From the NCBI RefSeq assembly GCF_028009165.1, contig NC_079241.1, forward strand, positions 3,100,001 through 3,164,000: a stretch of DNA of 64,000 nucleotides. Reading direction: 5' to 3'. Positions 31,038-43,033 of this stretch are shown here, in pieces (within the stretch, counting starts at the first letter, position 1; each line of letters begins with the position of its first letter). Below the pieces are notes generated by a model. That model was not told where the DNA came from, did no database searches, and worked only from the letters and a program-made list of their open reading frames with translations. The DNA comes from Akanthomyces muscarius (Eukaryota > Ascomycota > Sordariomycetes > Hypocreales > Cordycipitaceae). The position numbers were made by a program, and so were the translations under genes.

Positions 31038-34000
31038 ATGCCCGGGATCTTCTCCCGCATCAACAAGGCACGAGATGCCCGCCAAAAGAAGAAGAACGGC
31101 ATCAACGACCTAACCGACTCCCTCCCCGCCAAGCCCAGGTGGGATGACGCCTACACTCGCTCCTCAGTCGAGCCCGACGAGATTGCCGAGTTGATTCGAT
31201 GCTGTACACACGAAATCAAGTCGCGAGGTGCGTAAACTGAGCACTGCTGTTGCGTGGCGTGCCTCCGCCGCCACGCCGTTTCCCGTCTGCATGCTCTAAC
31301 TCTATCTTATCATAGGTCTCGACCATCCCTTTTTGCTCCTACCTTTCCGACCGACCTCCAACCCCAGCGGTGTCCGAACATTCATTCGAAACTTCTTTGG
31401 CAAGGATGGCCTCGATCCGCCTCTGCAGGGCGAGAGGCTCCAACAAGAAGTGCGAATCGCAGAGCCCATGGTATGCTGTCACAGAAAGATATGTTTGGAA
31501 TGGGCAATGGCTAACTACTATGCAGGTCCTCGCCTCGGTCCTGAAATGGTGCTGGAGCCGCCTTCAGGGTGGTGTAGTGTCCTGGGACGCATATGAGCTA
31601 TTCAAGATTGGCGAACTCGGTAAGCTTCCGCGCCAAGGTTCCATCTCGCATAGTGCTAACGCCAGTCCCCCCACAGACTCGAAGCTCGCCAGAGATTCCT
31701 TCAAAACCTTTATTCCCATTAGTGTTGAGAGTGACGCTAGGCAGCACATTATTTTTGGCTTCTTTGAGCTCGTTGCTGCAATTGCCGCCCATGGCAAGAC
31801 AAACGGACTCAGTGGCGTCAAGCTCTCCCGCATGGCTGCTTGGTGGGCCTTTGAGCAAAGGGACACAGGCGATGGGTTTGACGGAGGCTACAAAGCCTGG
31901 AAAAAGTGAGTCCAGTCGTGATCGGAACTGTTTGTGATGATTTCGTGCTAACATCTATCCAGGGCCGCCGATGCCACCACGCACCTTTTCTTCGCCTATC
32001 TGCGATCGCTCTCCCCTGAGCAGGAGCTGACTGGCATCACAATGCTTCCCCGGTCCCTCCAGAAGCTTCTCAACGAGACCGAATATCCTCCCAAAGCTGC
32101 CGATATGCTAGTTTCTCGCACCAACAAGCTCGTTATGATTGTCGACTCCGTTTCGCCCACCCCTTTCGCGCTCCTTCGACGTGCTAGCAAGTTCGAGTAC
32201 CGCGATTCCGATGTTGCTCTCCGCAAGCTTTCCGACTTCGAAGACGCCACCGAAGCCCTCAGCGAAGAATGTCGCAGAGTGCTCAAGGCCATTTCGGCGG
32301 CCAACCAATCACAGGCTTCCAGCGCAAAGCACTCCACCAGCCTCCGCGACGCCTCTTGGTCGCGATTTGAGGATATCGGCTTCGCAAGTGCCCTGACTGA
32401 GGAAGATGACTACGAGGAGAGTGCCGTTCCGGTCAAGCGTCAGCCGCAGACGTTTGGTCCCAGCAAGAGCATGCTGAACGTCCACTCCTCTGCTACCCAC
32501 GATGCCCGCCCTACGACCCCCTCTTGGGCCGATTTCCTATCAACTGGCTTTGTCGACGAATCTGGCAAGACCAACACGCTTGTTCCCCCCGACCAAGTTC
32601 TTCCTCCCATCGATGTCCAGCGACAGCACAGCTCGCAGTCGCACCAGCCTCGTCTGGAATCCGACAGAGATCTGGAGCCTGGTGAGCTGGCTAGCATCAC
32701 ACCCTTTGATCTGGACGATGCTTTCTGGTGGGTCTGGATGAGCAGTCTCGCTCCTGAGGAGACCAGCGAGAGAAAGGCCGCTTTCGGCCGATGCGCTGTT
32801 CTCGAAACGACCGTCTACGATGGAGCATGGCTAGTCATGGAAGAGATAATTGCTGGAGCAGCTCCCGACCCCCAGGAAGGTGCTTATATCGCTGAGAAGA
32901 AGGGATTCTTCAGCTGGACCAAGCGCAGCCGCACTGTTTCGCGTCGCAAATCTGTCAACAAGTATTCTCTGAAGAGAGGTGAACAGGCGCCCGGTGGCGG
33001 TAGCACCACCAGCATTGGTCACGATACCCAAGCCAAGATCGCCGCCAAGGCAGCTCAGCTTCGTGCCATTCAGGAGTCCGAAAACCAGCCTGCCGCCGCC
33101 CGGCGTGGTCGCACTGATGAAGAGGTTTTGGGTGACAAGACCCACAGCGTCTTCGATCTTCAACCACCCATCGCTGGCGAGGCCTCTTCTGCTATGAAAT
33201 GGGTAAAGAAGTATGACAAGGGAGCTGTCAAGGACGCTTACCTCTCCAACAGCAACGCTGGCCGAGGCGTCTCCATCTCCCCTGCCCGAGCGGAACACTC
33301 TCATGAGCCTGCTGCTACTAACGGCGGAGCGAAAGCACCTAACGGTACTGCCACTGCAACCAACGGCAACGCCAAGGCGACTGAGAGAAAGCCCGTCCCT
33401 GCGATTCCCGTTGCGGAGTCAGTCACCCCTCCTGCGCCGATTGAGAAGGCCGAGTCCCCCAAGTCTCAAGAGACGCCAGTTGAGCCTGATGTCAGCAATG
33501 CCGTTGCTCCTACTGTGGAGGAGACTAAGGAAGAGCAGAATGAACTTGTTCCGGCTCCGCCGCCCAAGGACGAGGAGCCCGCAGTCGTTCCAGCTTCACC
33601 AGTGCCAGCACCCACGCCTGCTGCCAAGCCTGTTGAGTCTCTGCAAAAGTCTCCTGTCAAGGAGCCCAAGGAGAAGGGAGGCCTCCGCAAGCTGTTCCGC
33701 AAGAACCGTTCCTCCAAGATTCCGGAGAACTCGGCTGCCCAGCTGAACAGCATGCTGCAACAAGACGCCGCCGCCACTGCGCCCAACCCAGCTGCTGTAG
33801 CCGCTGCTACCGCCGCGACCAAGACTCAGGCCCCTGACCCCGTTAGCGAGGAGCCTGTCGAGCAGGCTGCCGAGACGGAGCCCATGGCCGAGCCAACTCT
33901 GGATTTCGACGACCTACAGGAGCCTGCCGGTGAGGGTGGAAAGGGTCCCACTCCCGAGGAAGTCGCCGATAGCAAGGAAGAATTCTCTCGCTTTGACCAA

Positions 34001-34425
34001 GGCCCTCTGACTGACCAGCCTGCTTTCGCCCCCGAGGATGCGGGAGAGGACGACGCTACACCCCCACCTATCGCACGCGGCACACACGCAGCTGGCGAGA
34101 AGGATACCAACGGACTTACCCGCACCGCCAGTCCCGGTGTGCAGGATAGATGGGCACAGATCCGCAAAAATGCCGCGAACCGTGCTACTCAGCGCCAAAC
34201 TGATGACCGCGACCGCAGCCTGCCACCCAGCAAGAGCGCGACCGAGGGAGAGGACGAGACCAGCGGCGAGGAGAGTGCGTACCAACGACCCTTCTTCACT
34301 ACTAGTTTGTGCTAACATGGTAAATAGCTATCGAGTCGCGTGTTGCTCGCATCAAGGCTCGTGTCGCCGAGCTGACTGGCAACATGGAGGGTACCAACGC
34401 CCCTCCCGTGAAGAATAACGCTTAG
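31038..34425 (+). CDS. MSB1/Mug8-type morphogenesis protein (DUF1708)
   Basis: Predicted exons 31038-31227, 31316-31470, 31526-31619, 31677-31905, 31963-34274 and 34328-34425, 1,025 residues. The N-terminal 400 or so residues match the fungal MSB1/Mug8 domain with RhoGAP-like helices: RWDDAYTRSSVEPDEIAEL, GVRTFIRNFFG, LKWCWSRLQGGVVSWDAYE, LPRSLQKLLNETEYPPKA. In yeast Msb1 works with Cdc42, Rho1 and Bem1 in polarised growth; a role at hyphal tips is inferred. The C-terminal half is disordered, rich in Pro, Ala, Glu and Lys. A basic patch (GGLRKLFRKNRSSK) lies inside it, a possible membrane-lipid contact. The last exon adds a short helix (RVARIKARVAEL). All five introns are short and phase-consistent. 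Confidence 0.85.
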
Positions 34426-35158
34426 AGCTGAGCGTATTTTCTTGATTTATATTTTCGAATTTTTCAATACCCCACAGAACGCCCTGCTCGTTTTCCTTGA
34501 CGTCGAAGTTTTTTCTTTTTTTGTTTTGTTTAACTTGTTTGCGGACATTTTACATGATACCATAAAAGAGGTGGCAATCTGAGGATTCGTGCAAACGGGG
34601 TGGTGGTACGATACGCGCTGCTGCTCTTGGCTGCACTTCAGCAACTGGGCTGCAAGGAAATAATTCTCTGTTGCAGGACACTCATCTAATACGACGGCCC
34701 ATGCAATGGCTGTCGGAGCCTTTTGGTTCAATACTTGCTGCTCGTTTTGTCTAATTCTTCTTTTTCAAGTATCGAGGTGTTACCCTGTCTCTCTCTCTCT
34801 ATGCCGACAAGACCTTGTCTAATTCTATTTCGTCCTTGTTTGATCAATGATGGGGTTTGCAAACGAGCAAGCTGCTTCTTTATTATAGTTGTGGATATTT
34901 GCTGTTTTTTTTTGTTCTTCTTTTATATCAAGCCAGTCATTTAATCGTTTCATCTCTGTTACATGATATCCGCCTGTCCTTTTTATCTTCGGTCCGAGAT
35001 GCACGAAGGAAAGCCACGCTCAAGGCCATGTTCAGCTAGTCTTCGGAAATACATTTAAAATGCGAGTTGTACATTCCTGGTTCACTGGTGGCTTTGCTTA
35101 TATTGCCTGTGACTAATGATCTTTTATTTTCCCCTTTTAACTCAGCTCCTTTTCTACA
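34426..35158. other. Convergent 3' intergenic region
   Basis: A 733-bp AT-rich stretch between converging genes, with a short (CT)n run at 34788-34800. No gene is supported. Confidence 0.55.
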
Positions 35159-37529
35159 TTACTCATGATCCATCATGGAAATGGGCTTGAATCCATCGTC
35201 ACCGTCGTCTCGTGTTTTGGCCGGCGCAGGCACCGGTTTTCTATGCATCTTGGGCTGCTGCGCCTCTCCAGACGGGCGAGTCGGCATCGGCGGCGGTGCA
35301 TCAGACACTTTGTCATCAATGTGTAGCTTCTCCGTCTGCGCCGTCGCTTCTTCAACATCCGCCTTGCTACGGCCAGCCTTGTCATCCCCGTCGGGCGCCA
35401 CCGTGACGCCGTCCACGTCCACGGCGTGGCCAGCGGCGTACTCATCCTTGAGCATGATGATGTCGTCCTTTTCAATCTCGCCGTCGACCCTGACGCCCGC
35501 GAAGCCGCACTCGCGCAGGATGCCGCCGATGAGGTCTGGGTAGCGCAGGTGGCCGCTGACGCGGTCGCTCAGGTTCAGGTTCTCGACGCCGTGGACGCCG
35601 CGGATGGGCTGCAGGCCGGCGACGCCGAGAGACAGGCTGTGCATGCGGTACACGTATCCGAGGATCATGTCGTTCTCCGAGTAGGCGTTGAAGATCTTGC
35701 CCGACACGACGGTGCGGAGGGTGCGCCAGTGGGCGGGGTCCGACGGCGCGGGCGTTCCAATGATGACGACGGTGTCGACGAGGCCAAAGGCGCGGCGCTC
35801 GGCGAGCGACTGCAGGCAGGCGTGGATCGCTACGGCGCCGAGCGAGTAGCCGATGAGGGTGACGGGCCGCTCGCCCTGCACCTTGTTGATGAGGGCGTCG
35901 GCGAGCAGGCGGCCGGCCTTCTTCGAGCGGTTCGACGCGTGGTTGAAGGGGTTGTCGATGTTGGAGGCGACGGCGAGGACCTGGATCGGCCAGAGGGCGG
36001 CCCAGAGTGTCGCGAGGACGGTGCGCTTGATGATTTCCGACTTGACGGCCTTCCACGCAAAGGACTGGACGAGGTCCCCGAGCGCGGTGCCGAGCGCGAG
36101 GAGCGTCTTCATCTCGTACCGCAGCGCAAAGATTTCCGAGTCGGACGGCAGCGCCTCCCAGGGCTTGGTGATGTCGCTTTCGGAGTTGAGCCAGCCGTTG
36201 ACGCCGAGGGTGACGCGCAAGCGGCGATCTTTGGCGCTTTGCTTGTTGCTAGCTGCGTCGGGTGATTCATGGATAGGAATGAACTTGAAGTCTTCGACCT
36301 CTTTGGCATACTTGTCCATCATAGAGCCCTAAAACACATTAGTCTGCGCTGCGCTCATGTATAAATCAGCCAGTTTGTGTACGTACCGTCATCTTAGCTC
36401 CATAGGCACCAAAGAGAGCGCCGACGAGAGCGCCGTTCATCCAAAAGATGCCTAGAAAGCTTGCAACACCTCCGAGCCCAACACCACCGAGGATACTTCC
36501 CACGGCACCCGCAACGAGCGGTGCTGCCAATCCGCCCGTGACGCCGATAAGGGTGGCACCGGCCACAGACGCGAGACCGACCTTCCAGTAGCGGCCAACC
36601 TTGTTGTCTTGCTGGCGCTTGGCAGCCTCGGCATCAGCCGACATGGCCTCCTTCTTGCTCGCGTCCGCGGTCGACTGCTCAATCAGCGATTCCGAGATCT
36701 CCGCCTCCTCGTTGTTGAGGAACGTGTGCGGGATGTCGAGTGACGACGTCAGACTCATCATGAGGGCTCGCGAGTGCGCCGAATACTTGCCCGTGGAGAG
36801 CAGAAGGAGCAGCACACAGCTGATGGACTCGCGGCGGTCATGCTCGGAAAGCTCGGTAAGAGTCGTTGGGATGGGCGGGTAGAGCGTCTGCATCACGGCA
36901 AACGCTGTCTGCTCATCCTTGGCCTCGTCCGAGCCAGCGAGGCGCCTTCTTTCGGCGCGCTCATTCTCCTCATTCATCTCCACAGCCTGGCGCCGTGTCT
37001 TGCGCTCGGCAACAATCTTATCATTGTCCTTGACACGCACGATTTCCGCGAGCTTGGGCACGAACTCGTGCTCCCACTCCTCCATGTACTGGCGTGCGGC
37101 GCTCTGCACCTCGTCGGCTCGTCTCGTGGTCTTGCTCGGAGCATCGGGGCTGCTCTTCCACGGCACACCGACCTTGACATTCTTGAACGGGTTGGATGGG
37201 TTGAACTTTTTCTTATTGTCATTGGCCGCAGCACCATGGCTGGCAACCACCTCATCGGCATCAAATAATGTGACGGATTCGCTGGAAGTCTCGGTCTTGG
37301 CGGGATCACTGTTCGAGGAAGAAACCTCTGTAGTCTTCTCGTTTTGTGGCGTGCGATTCTCCTCGTGGATACTGGATTCGATGGATACTGATCCCAGCTC
37401 ATCCGGCTTAGCCTGCAGCTGCGCAGTCATGGAAAAGATGATGTCGTCCACGAGCTTGAGCAGCTCGATCCGTCGTGGGGGTTCGAGGGCAATGACAATC
37501 TGCCGCGGGTCTGAACAAAAGGGCGCCAT
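35159..37529 (-). CDS. DUF726/TMCO4-type membrane protein with alpha/beta-hydrolase motif
   Basis: Predicted exons 37529-36387 and 36328-35159, 770 residues. The first 300 residues are polar with coiled-coil-like charged helices (RKTRRQAVEMNEENERAERRR). Residues about 315-381 are a Gly/Ala-rich hydrophobic hairpin (VGLASVAGATLIGVTGGLAA ... MNGALVGALFGAYGAKMT). The C-terminal half is an alpha/beta-hydrolase-like domain with the nucleophile-elbow sequence GYSLGA at about residue 541 and VVIIGTPAPSD further on. This is the TMCO4 / yeast Mil1 family (Pfam DUF726), membrane proteins linked to Golgi and endosome traffic with lipase-like folds. Catalysis is inferred from the elbow only. The acidic Pro-rich tail is probably disordered. 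Confidence 0.85.
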
Positions 37530-38401
37530 GGTGATGAGTACCTATCGTCGGGCTATGTGTGCATCTAACCCCTGTGTCCAAGTCGAGATCGATGAGGAGG
37601 TCGTATGGGGTATGCGGAGCTCAATCCCGACGAGCCCGCAAACAAGGCCAACGTACCTGTCTGGCTTGGTGGTCCAAAGTTACGTCATGACGGCAGCGAA
37701 ACCATGGCACCCGATTTAGCGGTGCGCGTCAGTGGGTTTCGCGGTTCTTGACAGGGCTTCTGGGACCGTTATTAGCGGACCGATAGCGTTAGGGCGCCCA
37801 AGAGATCGCCGTCGAACGCCATCAGCCACCGGAATGGGGTTGAGTGAGCCGGGAATACTACCGGTTGTAACTCTGGCTTTGTAGACTGAAGGCTTCTGTT
37901 TGAGGGCTGCTACGGAATGGAAACATTCAAGTAAGCAATTAAATACACGACATTGAGAGCTTTACGTCCAGCTACTAAAGAAAACTCACAGCTCCTGTGA
38001 TATTTCGTTCATTCTGCCACCAGGCCTCCTTGCTCGATCAGCGCTTTATGGGTATTGTTTTATCTACACCGGCTGGAGTAAGCCTACGTGGACAAATCAG
38101 GGCTTTATTTCAAAGGAGAGTCATACGCGACCCCTTTATTCACGTTCATAATTATCGGTACGTCGCCCACGCGCTCTGTAAATACAATACGCAGAACTAT
38201 GGTGTAGGGTAGGGTGCCACTGGCTGCTCAGCTTATCAGACCCCAGCCGCCGATAAGAGAGGCCCCACAGAAAAATTCATGATCGCAGACCAGCGGCTTC
38301 ATTTTTCCTAAATCGATTCGCGACACGGGACTGGTACATCGGGGAGGGCTTTATCTCTTTAATCTTCTTCCTGAACGAAGGAACGAGACTCCTGCGACAC
38401 C
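37530..38401. promoter_or_regulatory. Divergent promoter region, DUF726 gene / G-patch gene
   Basis: An 872-bp intergenic region between divergent starts. No distinct element or gene was recognised. Confidence 0.5.
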
Positions 38402-39031
38402 ATGAACGCGAGTGCACTCCTCGCAGCCCAAGGCTGGAGAGGCAAAGGCCACTCGCTGCACAAAACCGACGACACCGTCGGCCTGGCCAAGCCGCTTCTG
38501 CTCAACCGCAAAGACAACACGAGAGGCATCGGCGCCACACAGCATTTTACCAGCGACCAGTGGTGGATGAATGCATTCGACGAACAGCTCCAAGGCCTCG
38601 ACACCTCCAAAAAGGGCAAGGTCGTCCAGACCATCACCACCGGCAAGCTCAACGCCATTGAAAAGGGTTCGCTCGGCAAATACTCGCTCTACACCACATT
38701 TGTGCGCGGAGGATTCCTTGAAGGAACCCTGGAGGCCTTGAAGAGAGAACAAGAACGCAAGGACGAATCGACCACAGACTCCGACTCTGACGCCGCCGAG
38801 AAGAACGCAAAAAAAGCGGCGCGGGCCAACGAGTCCAAGGAGGAGCGCAGGGCGCGCAAAGAAGCCAAGCGCAAACGCAAAGAGGAAAAGGCGCAACGAA
38901 AGCTGGCGCGCAAATCAAAAACGTCAAAGTCGAAATCGGACTCGAGCGACGATGCGACCGAGGAAAAACGACGCCGGCGAGCGCGCAAAGAAGAAAAACG
39001 ACGCCGGCGCAAGGAGGAGGAAGGAAAATAG
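38402..39031 (+). CDS. TMA23/PXR1-like G-patch nucleolar protein
   Basis: An intronless protein of 209 residues, almost the length of yeast Tma23 (211). It begins with a G-patch-like segment (GWRGKGHSLHKTDD ... NRKDNTRGIG, residues 11-44), followed by a family-like WW-rich block (DQWWMNAFDEQLQGLD) and YTTFVRGGFLEGTL. The last 90 residues are a repetitive Lys/Arg/Glu tail (KEERRARKEAKRKRKEEK) with an acidic serine patch, as in nucleolar ribosome-assembly factors. G-patch proteins activate DEAH helicases. A role in small-subunit rRNA processing is known for yeast Tma23 and is inferred here. It converges on THG1, 149 bp away. Confidence 0.8.
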   Translation: MNASALLAAQGWRGKGHSLHKTDDTVGLAKPLLLNRKDNTRGIGATQHFTSDQWWMNAFDEQLQGLDTSKKGKVVQTITTGKLNAIEKGSLGKYSLYTTFVRGGFLEGTLEALKREQERKDESTTDSDSDAAEKNAKKAARANESKEERRARKEAKRKRKEEKAQRKLARKSKTSKSKSDSSDDATEEKRRRRARKEEKRRRRKEEEGK

Positions 39032-39180
39032 GTCGAACTTTATACTCACGGGCACGTAATGATGGCGTATCTTTCTTGCATTTGCGTCGGCGCTAGGGAT
39101 TTCTTTGGGATATTTAAAAACTCATTATCCATACAATGCATTTCATCAGTTGGCAGAACATATTTATCTTTATGCTGTCT

Positions 39181-40422
39181 TTACGTTTCTTTTGGAACTT
39201 TGCCCGGCTTGTTTGACAATATCCATGGTCTTCGATGCCAGAAATCATCCCGTATAATATCCAAGTGCTCGACCACAATTCGCGCTTTGGACCGGCGCTT
39301 CTTGTCATTCTCATTCTGCGTTTTGGATTGTTGAGCAGGTTCCGCCAACGCATCCATTGTTTCGGCCGTTTTGTGACTAGCTGGGTCGACGAGTTCATAC
39401 TGGATTTTGTTAATCAAGTCAAAAGTACTGGGCATTTCGTTGCACGCACATCTCGGAATACGACACTTCCTTTTCTGAAAATCTCGGGTTCGTTATTGTA
39501 GTTGATTTTGAAACGAGAGAATAAAATCTCATTCTTGTCAGCAGCCAGTGTACCCTGTGACATCAGCTTGTTAGAATATTGCTTCACGACACCAAGCGGG
39601 CTAGTTCTTACCGCAAGCGTCTTCTCTGCTTCCTTGTTATCCAACCCGCCGAGTTGGACTAGAGACCAAAAGGCGGTATTGTACAGGTTGTTTATGTGGC
39701 CTTGTTTGTCAGCTTCGTAGCACTTGCTGATGGGAAGAAGATCTACTCACAGTCCGCCTGACGCCAGCTCATGTAGTCCCGCAGATTTTGAATGGTGGGA
39801 TAGCAAACAGCGCGCCCATCAAATGTAGGTAAAGGGAATGACAGTGGCGCATCCGGGAAGAAGCTTGGCCAGCAATGTATATAATTTGCCGTAAAAGTCG
39901 ACACGATGGTACTGACAAGTTTGCTATTCCTTGTTAGCATATGTGAGTCACTTCGAGGACCTCAACGACGTCGTTTTACCTTGCTCTTCGCTCGAATATA
40001 TTGCAAGATTTATGAAAAACAAAACTTGGAAAAGATCAGCCACTGCAGAATGACTGTAGAGATAGGTGTAATCATTACCTGTACTCGTCACTGACACCGT
40101 ATGCTATAGTAATCTCTGGAAGGTCAGTGACAACGGCTTTGGCAGCCGCGTTCATGACATCGAGTGCTCTGCGGTCATTCGGCTTCTCAAACCCGTATCT
40201 TGCGCACATCCTGATAATTCAAAGTCAGTACAGAGGGCAGGTTAGGCGCGGCACGTGTGATTCTTACTTGGTGAAAGCTCTGCCATCGACACGAACCACG
40301 ATCCAAGTGTTTCGTAGCAAGTAGTCGGGCTGTTCGAACTCTCGTACATACTCGAATCTAAGGGACATATTAGAACATCATTATGAAACGGGCGGCTTCG
40401 ACGCATACTTTGAGTTCGCCAT
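39181..40422 (-). CDS. thg1: tRNA(His) guanylyltransferase
   Basis: Adds the essential G-1 to the 5' end of tRNA-His by 3'-5' polymerisation. Eight short exons are predicted: 40422-40409, 40357-40268, 40210-40079, 40024-39980, 39923-39751, 39700-39612, 39554-39450 and 39399-39181, 288 residues. Spliced this way the three metal-binding carboxylates fall at D29 (VVRVDGRAF), D76 and E77 (GVSDEYSF), the same numbers as in yeast and human Thg1, which strongly supports the gene model. HINNLYN and INYNNEP are also present. The first exon is only 14 nt (MANS-K). The C-terminus has a charged insert and ends with the [16 protein letters not shown] block. All seven introns are 50-57 nt. It is divergent from SWD1. 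Confidence 0.93.
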
Positions 40423-40707
40423 TTTATATCATCCATCCGCGGTTGGTGAAATAAAGTTCGACTCAAGGGTCGCTGTAAAAGTGATGCCCCGCGGTGGAGC
40501 TCCACAGAAGCGGCAGCGAAACTCGTCGCGCTCTAGCACATGCGACCACTCCACCGTTCTTGTATTTGCGACAACCCTTTTGCTTTCTGCATCTACGCAA
40601 CTCGCGCCTCACAAAGTGCGCCGGCTTCTCCTTTGCTTTGGCAAGCGAAAAGCACTTGCTCGGCGCGCGATTCTCTAGTGAATGATTGCTCGACAGCCCG
40701 CGCCGCC
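40423..40707. promoter_or_regulatory. Compact bidirectional promoter, THG1 / SWD1
   Basis: Only 285 bp separate the divergent start codons, so the two core genes must share a promoter. The SWD1 frame is open back to an ATG at 40540, which leaves 117 bp if that start is used. Confidence 0.6.
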
Positions 40708-42152
40708 ATGAATTTGCTTCTCTCCGACGACTACCTGCTCCAGGACTACCCAGAGAGCATCACGAGCACCATCCGATCGGGCCATGCGACTTTTCTACGG
40801 TTTAATCGCAAGGGCGACTACCTCGCCTCTGGTCGCGTCGATGGAACAGTTGCTATTTGGGATTTGGAGACCATGGGGGTAGCCAGGAAGCTGCGTGGCC
40901 ATAACAAGAGCATCACATTTCTGAGCTGGTCTCGATGTGGTCGCTACCTGCTCTCAGCGTGCCAGGGATGGAGAGCTATCCTGTGGGACCTGAATGATGG
41001 AAGCAGGTTCCGCGAAGTTCGCTTCCGCGCCCCTGTCTACATGGCGGAGCTTCACCCGTGGAACAGGTTAGTGAACCAGCTTTCGCAGTCGCTTCCGCTT
41101 GACTGACTGCTGCCAGCTTTCAATTCGTTGCCGCCGTATTTGAGGAACAGCCTGCTCTCGTTGATGTTTCCGAACCCGTCGATGTCAAGCGCGTACTCCC
41201 CTCAGCACCGAAACGAGCAAACGCCGACGAGCGACAAGCGAAAGAGGATGCCAAACAAATGACCACATCAGCGGTCTGGACCACGTCCGGCGACCACATC
41301 CTTGCTGGGACCAGCAAAGGAAAAATCAACATAATTGACGCCAGGACGCTCGAAATTATTTACTCAGAAAAGGTCTGCGCCGGCGCCATCACTACGCTGC
41401 GAATTTCAGGTTCTGGCCGCGACCTCTTGGTCAATTCGCAGGATCGCATCATTCGCACGCTACGGATACCGAACCTTTCTGCCGAAGATCTCGATCCAGA
41501 CACGATACAAATACCGCTCGAACATAAATTTCAAGACGTTGTCAACCGCCTCTCATGGAATCACGTCACTTTCAGTGCAACAGGCGAGTACGTCGCTGCC
41601 TCTACGTACAATAACCACGAACTCTATGTTTGGGAGCGGAACCACGGGAGTTTGGTCTGCATGCTCAAGGACCCAAAGGAAGAACAGGGTGTGATAGAAT
41701 GGCACCCAGCCCGGGCGATGCTTGCAGCATGTGGACTGGAAACTGGCAGGATATATATTTGGTCAGTCATCAGCCCGCAGAAGTGGTCGGCGCTGGCGCC
41801 TGATTTTGCCGAGGTCGAGGAGAACGTCGAGTACATCGAAAACGAAGACGAGTTTGATCTTTATGCGCAGGAGGAGATCCACAGAAGGCGTCTAGACGCA
41901 GAAGACGAGGAGGTGGATGTCATGACAAACGACCAGCTCAAGATTGAAGATGAGCTGGATGGCGACGAGTTCCGGATGCCGATCCTGTTTACTCTGGGTG
42001 AAAGCGATAGCGAGGACGAGTTCGTAGCTGTGTCGACAGGGACCATGCGTCGGCGCAGTCCCGGAGACGACCAGTCTGATTCACACGGGGGAGCCGAGAC
42101 TGTGCCGCCAAAACGGGGAGCGGCCAAGGGCGGGCGCAATAAACGAAAATAA
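40708..42152 (+). CDS. swd1: COMPASS subunit Swd1 (RbBP5), WD40 protein
   Basis: Predicted exons 40708-41066 and 41117-42152, 464 residues. It is the WD40 scaffold of the Set1/COMPASS histone H3 Lys4 methyltransferase. Seen directly: the family start MNLLLSDDYLLQDYPE, WD repeats with GRVDGTVAIWDLET, SACQGWRAILWDLN, GTSKGKINIIDAR, YNNHELYVWER and GLETGRIYIWSV, then the IEWHPARAML block. The C-terminus is acidic (EYIENEDEFDLYAQEE, DAEDEEVDVM) and ends in a basic tail, as in RbBP5. The ATG at 40708 is chosen because it gives the conserved N-terminus; an upstream in-frame ATG at 40540 would add 56 non-conserved residues. Confidence 0.92.
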
Positions 42153-43033
42153 GAGAGGACGCGTTGGCGATAACCAGTCAATACCCAAATACGATCTCTG
42201 CCCCGTGAAGAAATAATTTCTGCAAACGACTGCTGCGCATCCAATGGGTGTCAGTAGTGATCCCTGCTTGAGTCATCGGCGATGCGTGGTAATGGGGAGT
42301 CTCTGGCGGAGAGCTGCTCTCCCGACTGTCGCGTTACCCCAGACAGAAGCTGTGCGGCGTCAAAGTAGCTCGACTTATTCAGGGACGGCTGGTGCCTGCG
42401 CGCCCAGCAAATTTCGTTGGTGAACCGTGCTTGCCCTGCCTTGGCCCTTGTCCCTGGTACCTCCCTAATTTCTGCCTCAGGCATACATCTATACTCCCTT
42501 GGGAGGCGGCGGAGCCCAAAGAGGACTAGCGCCGTGCGAGCCTCTCGCCAGCACGTTAACTCCAGTCTCTTCGGCCTGCCCTCTGTCGCCACGCCTCAAC
42601 CACGACAAAACTTTGTTCACCGGCCCAAATTCATCACCACGCGCGTCGGCCATCGAGCGCGCATCACCGAGCTCAGATCTGAGTGCCCTGCGATCCGACG
42701 ACCTGCGAATTACTGCCTTTTGCGATCCCAGAGGTGGAGGCGACGGGGGCGATTAGCCTGAGGTTCTCCTGGGCCGCTGGCCAGGACAGGCGCTGCTGCC
42801 TTCAAGGGCTATCCGCAACTCGACGTTGACGGTGTCTGCCATCGAGAATCAGATTCATCTACATCTGGACTCAGTCGACTCTCGTTTTTTTCTCTCCCCT
42901 TGCGCACTGTCTTTTCCGTCGCACAGGGCTGTACCACCATCACAATCCCCCCGAGGCGCGTCGCTTTTGACACCTTAACTGGACGGTCAAAGTTTTTCAG
43001 CATCTCGGTCGAACAACACCACATCGATTCATT
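42153..43033. promoter_or_regulatory. Upstream region of RPB1
   Basis: An 881-bp region between the SWD1 stop and the RPB1 start, pyrimidine-rich close to the RPB1 ATG. Several short open frames could act as upstream ORFs, but none is supported as a gene. Confidence 0.5.

Noticed and set aside
35426..36265. 279-codon open frame on the plus strand
   Set aside because: Antisense of the DUF726 gene; Val/Asp/Ala-rich translation, typical of a shadow frame.
40540..40707. 56-residue N-terminal extension of SWD1
   Set aside because: An in-frame ATG exists, but the added residues are not like the family, whose members start at the MNLLLSDDYLL-type sequence; probably leader.
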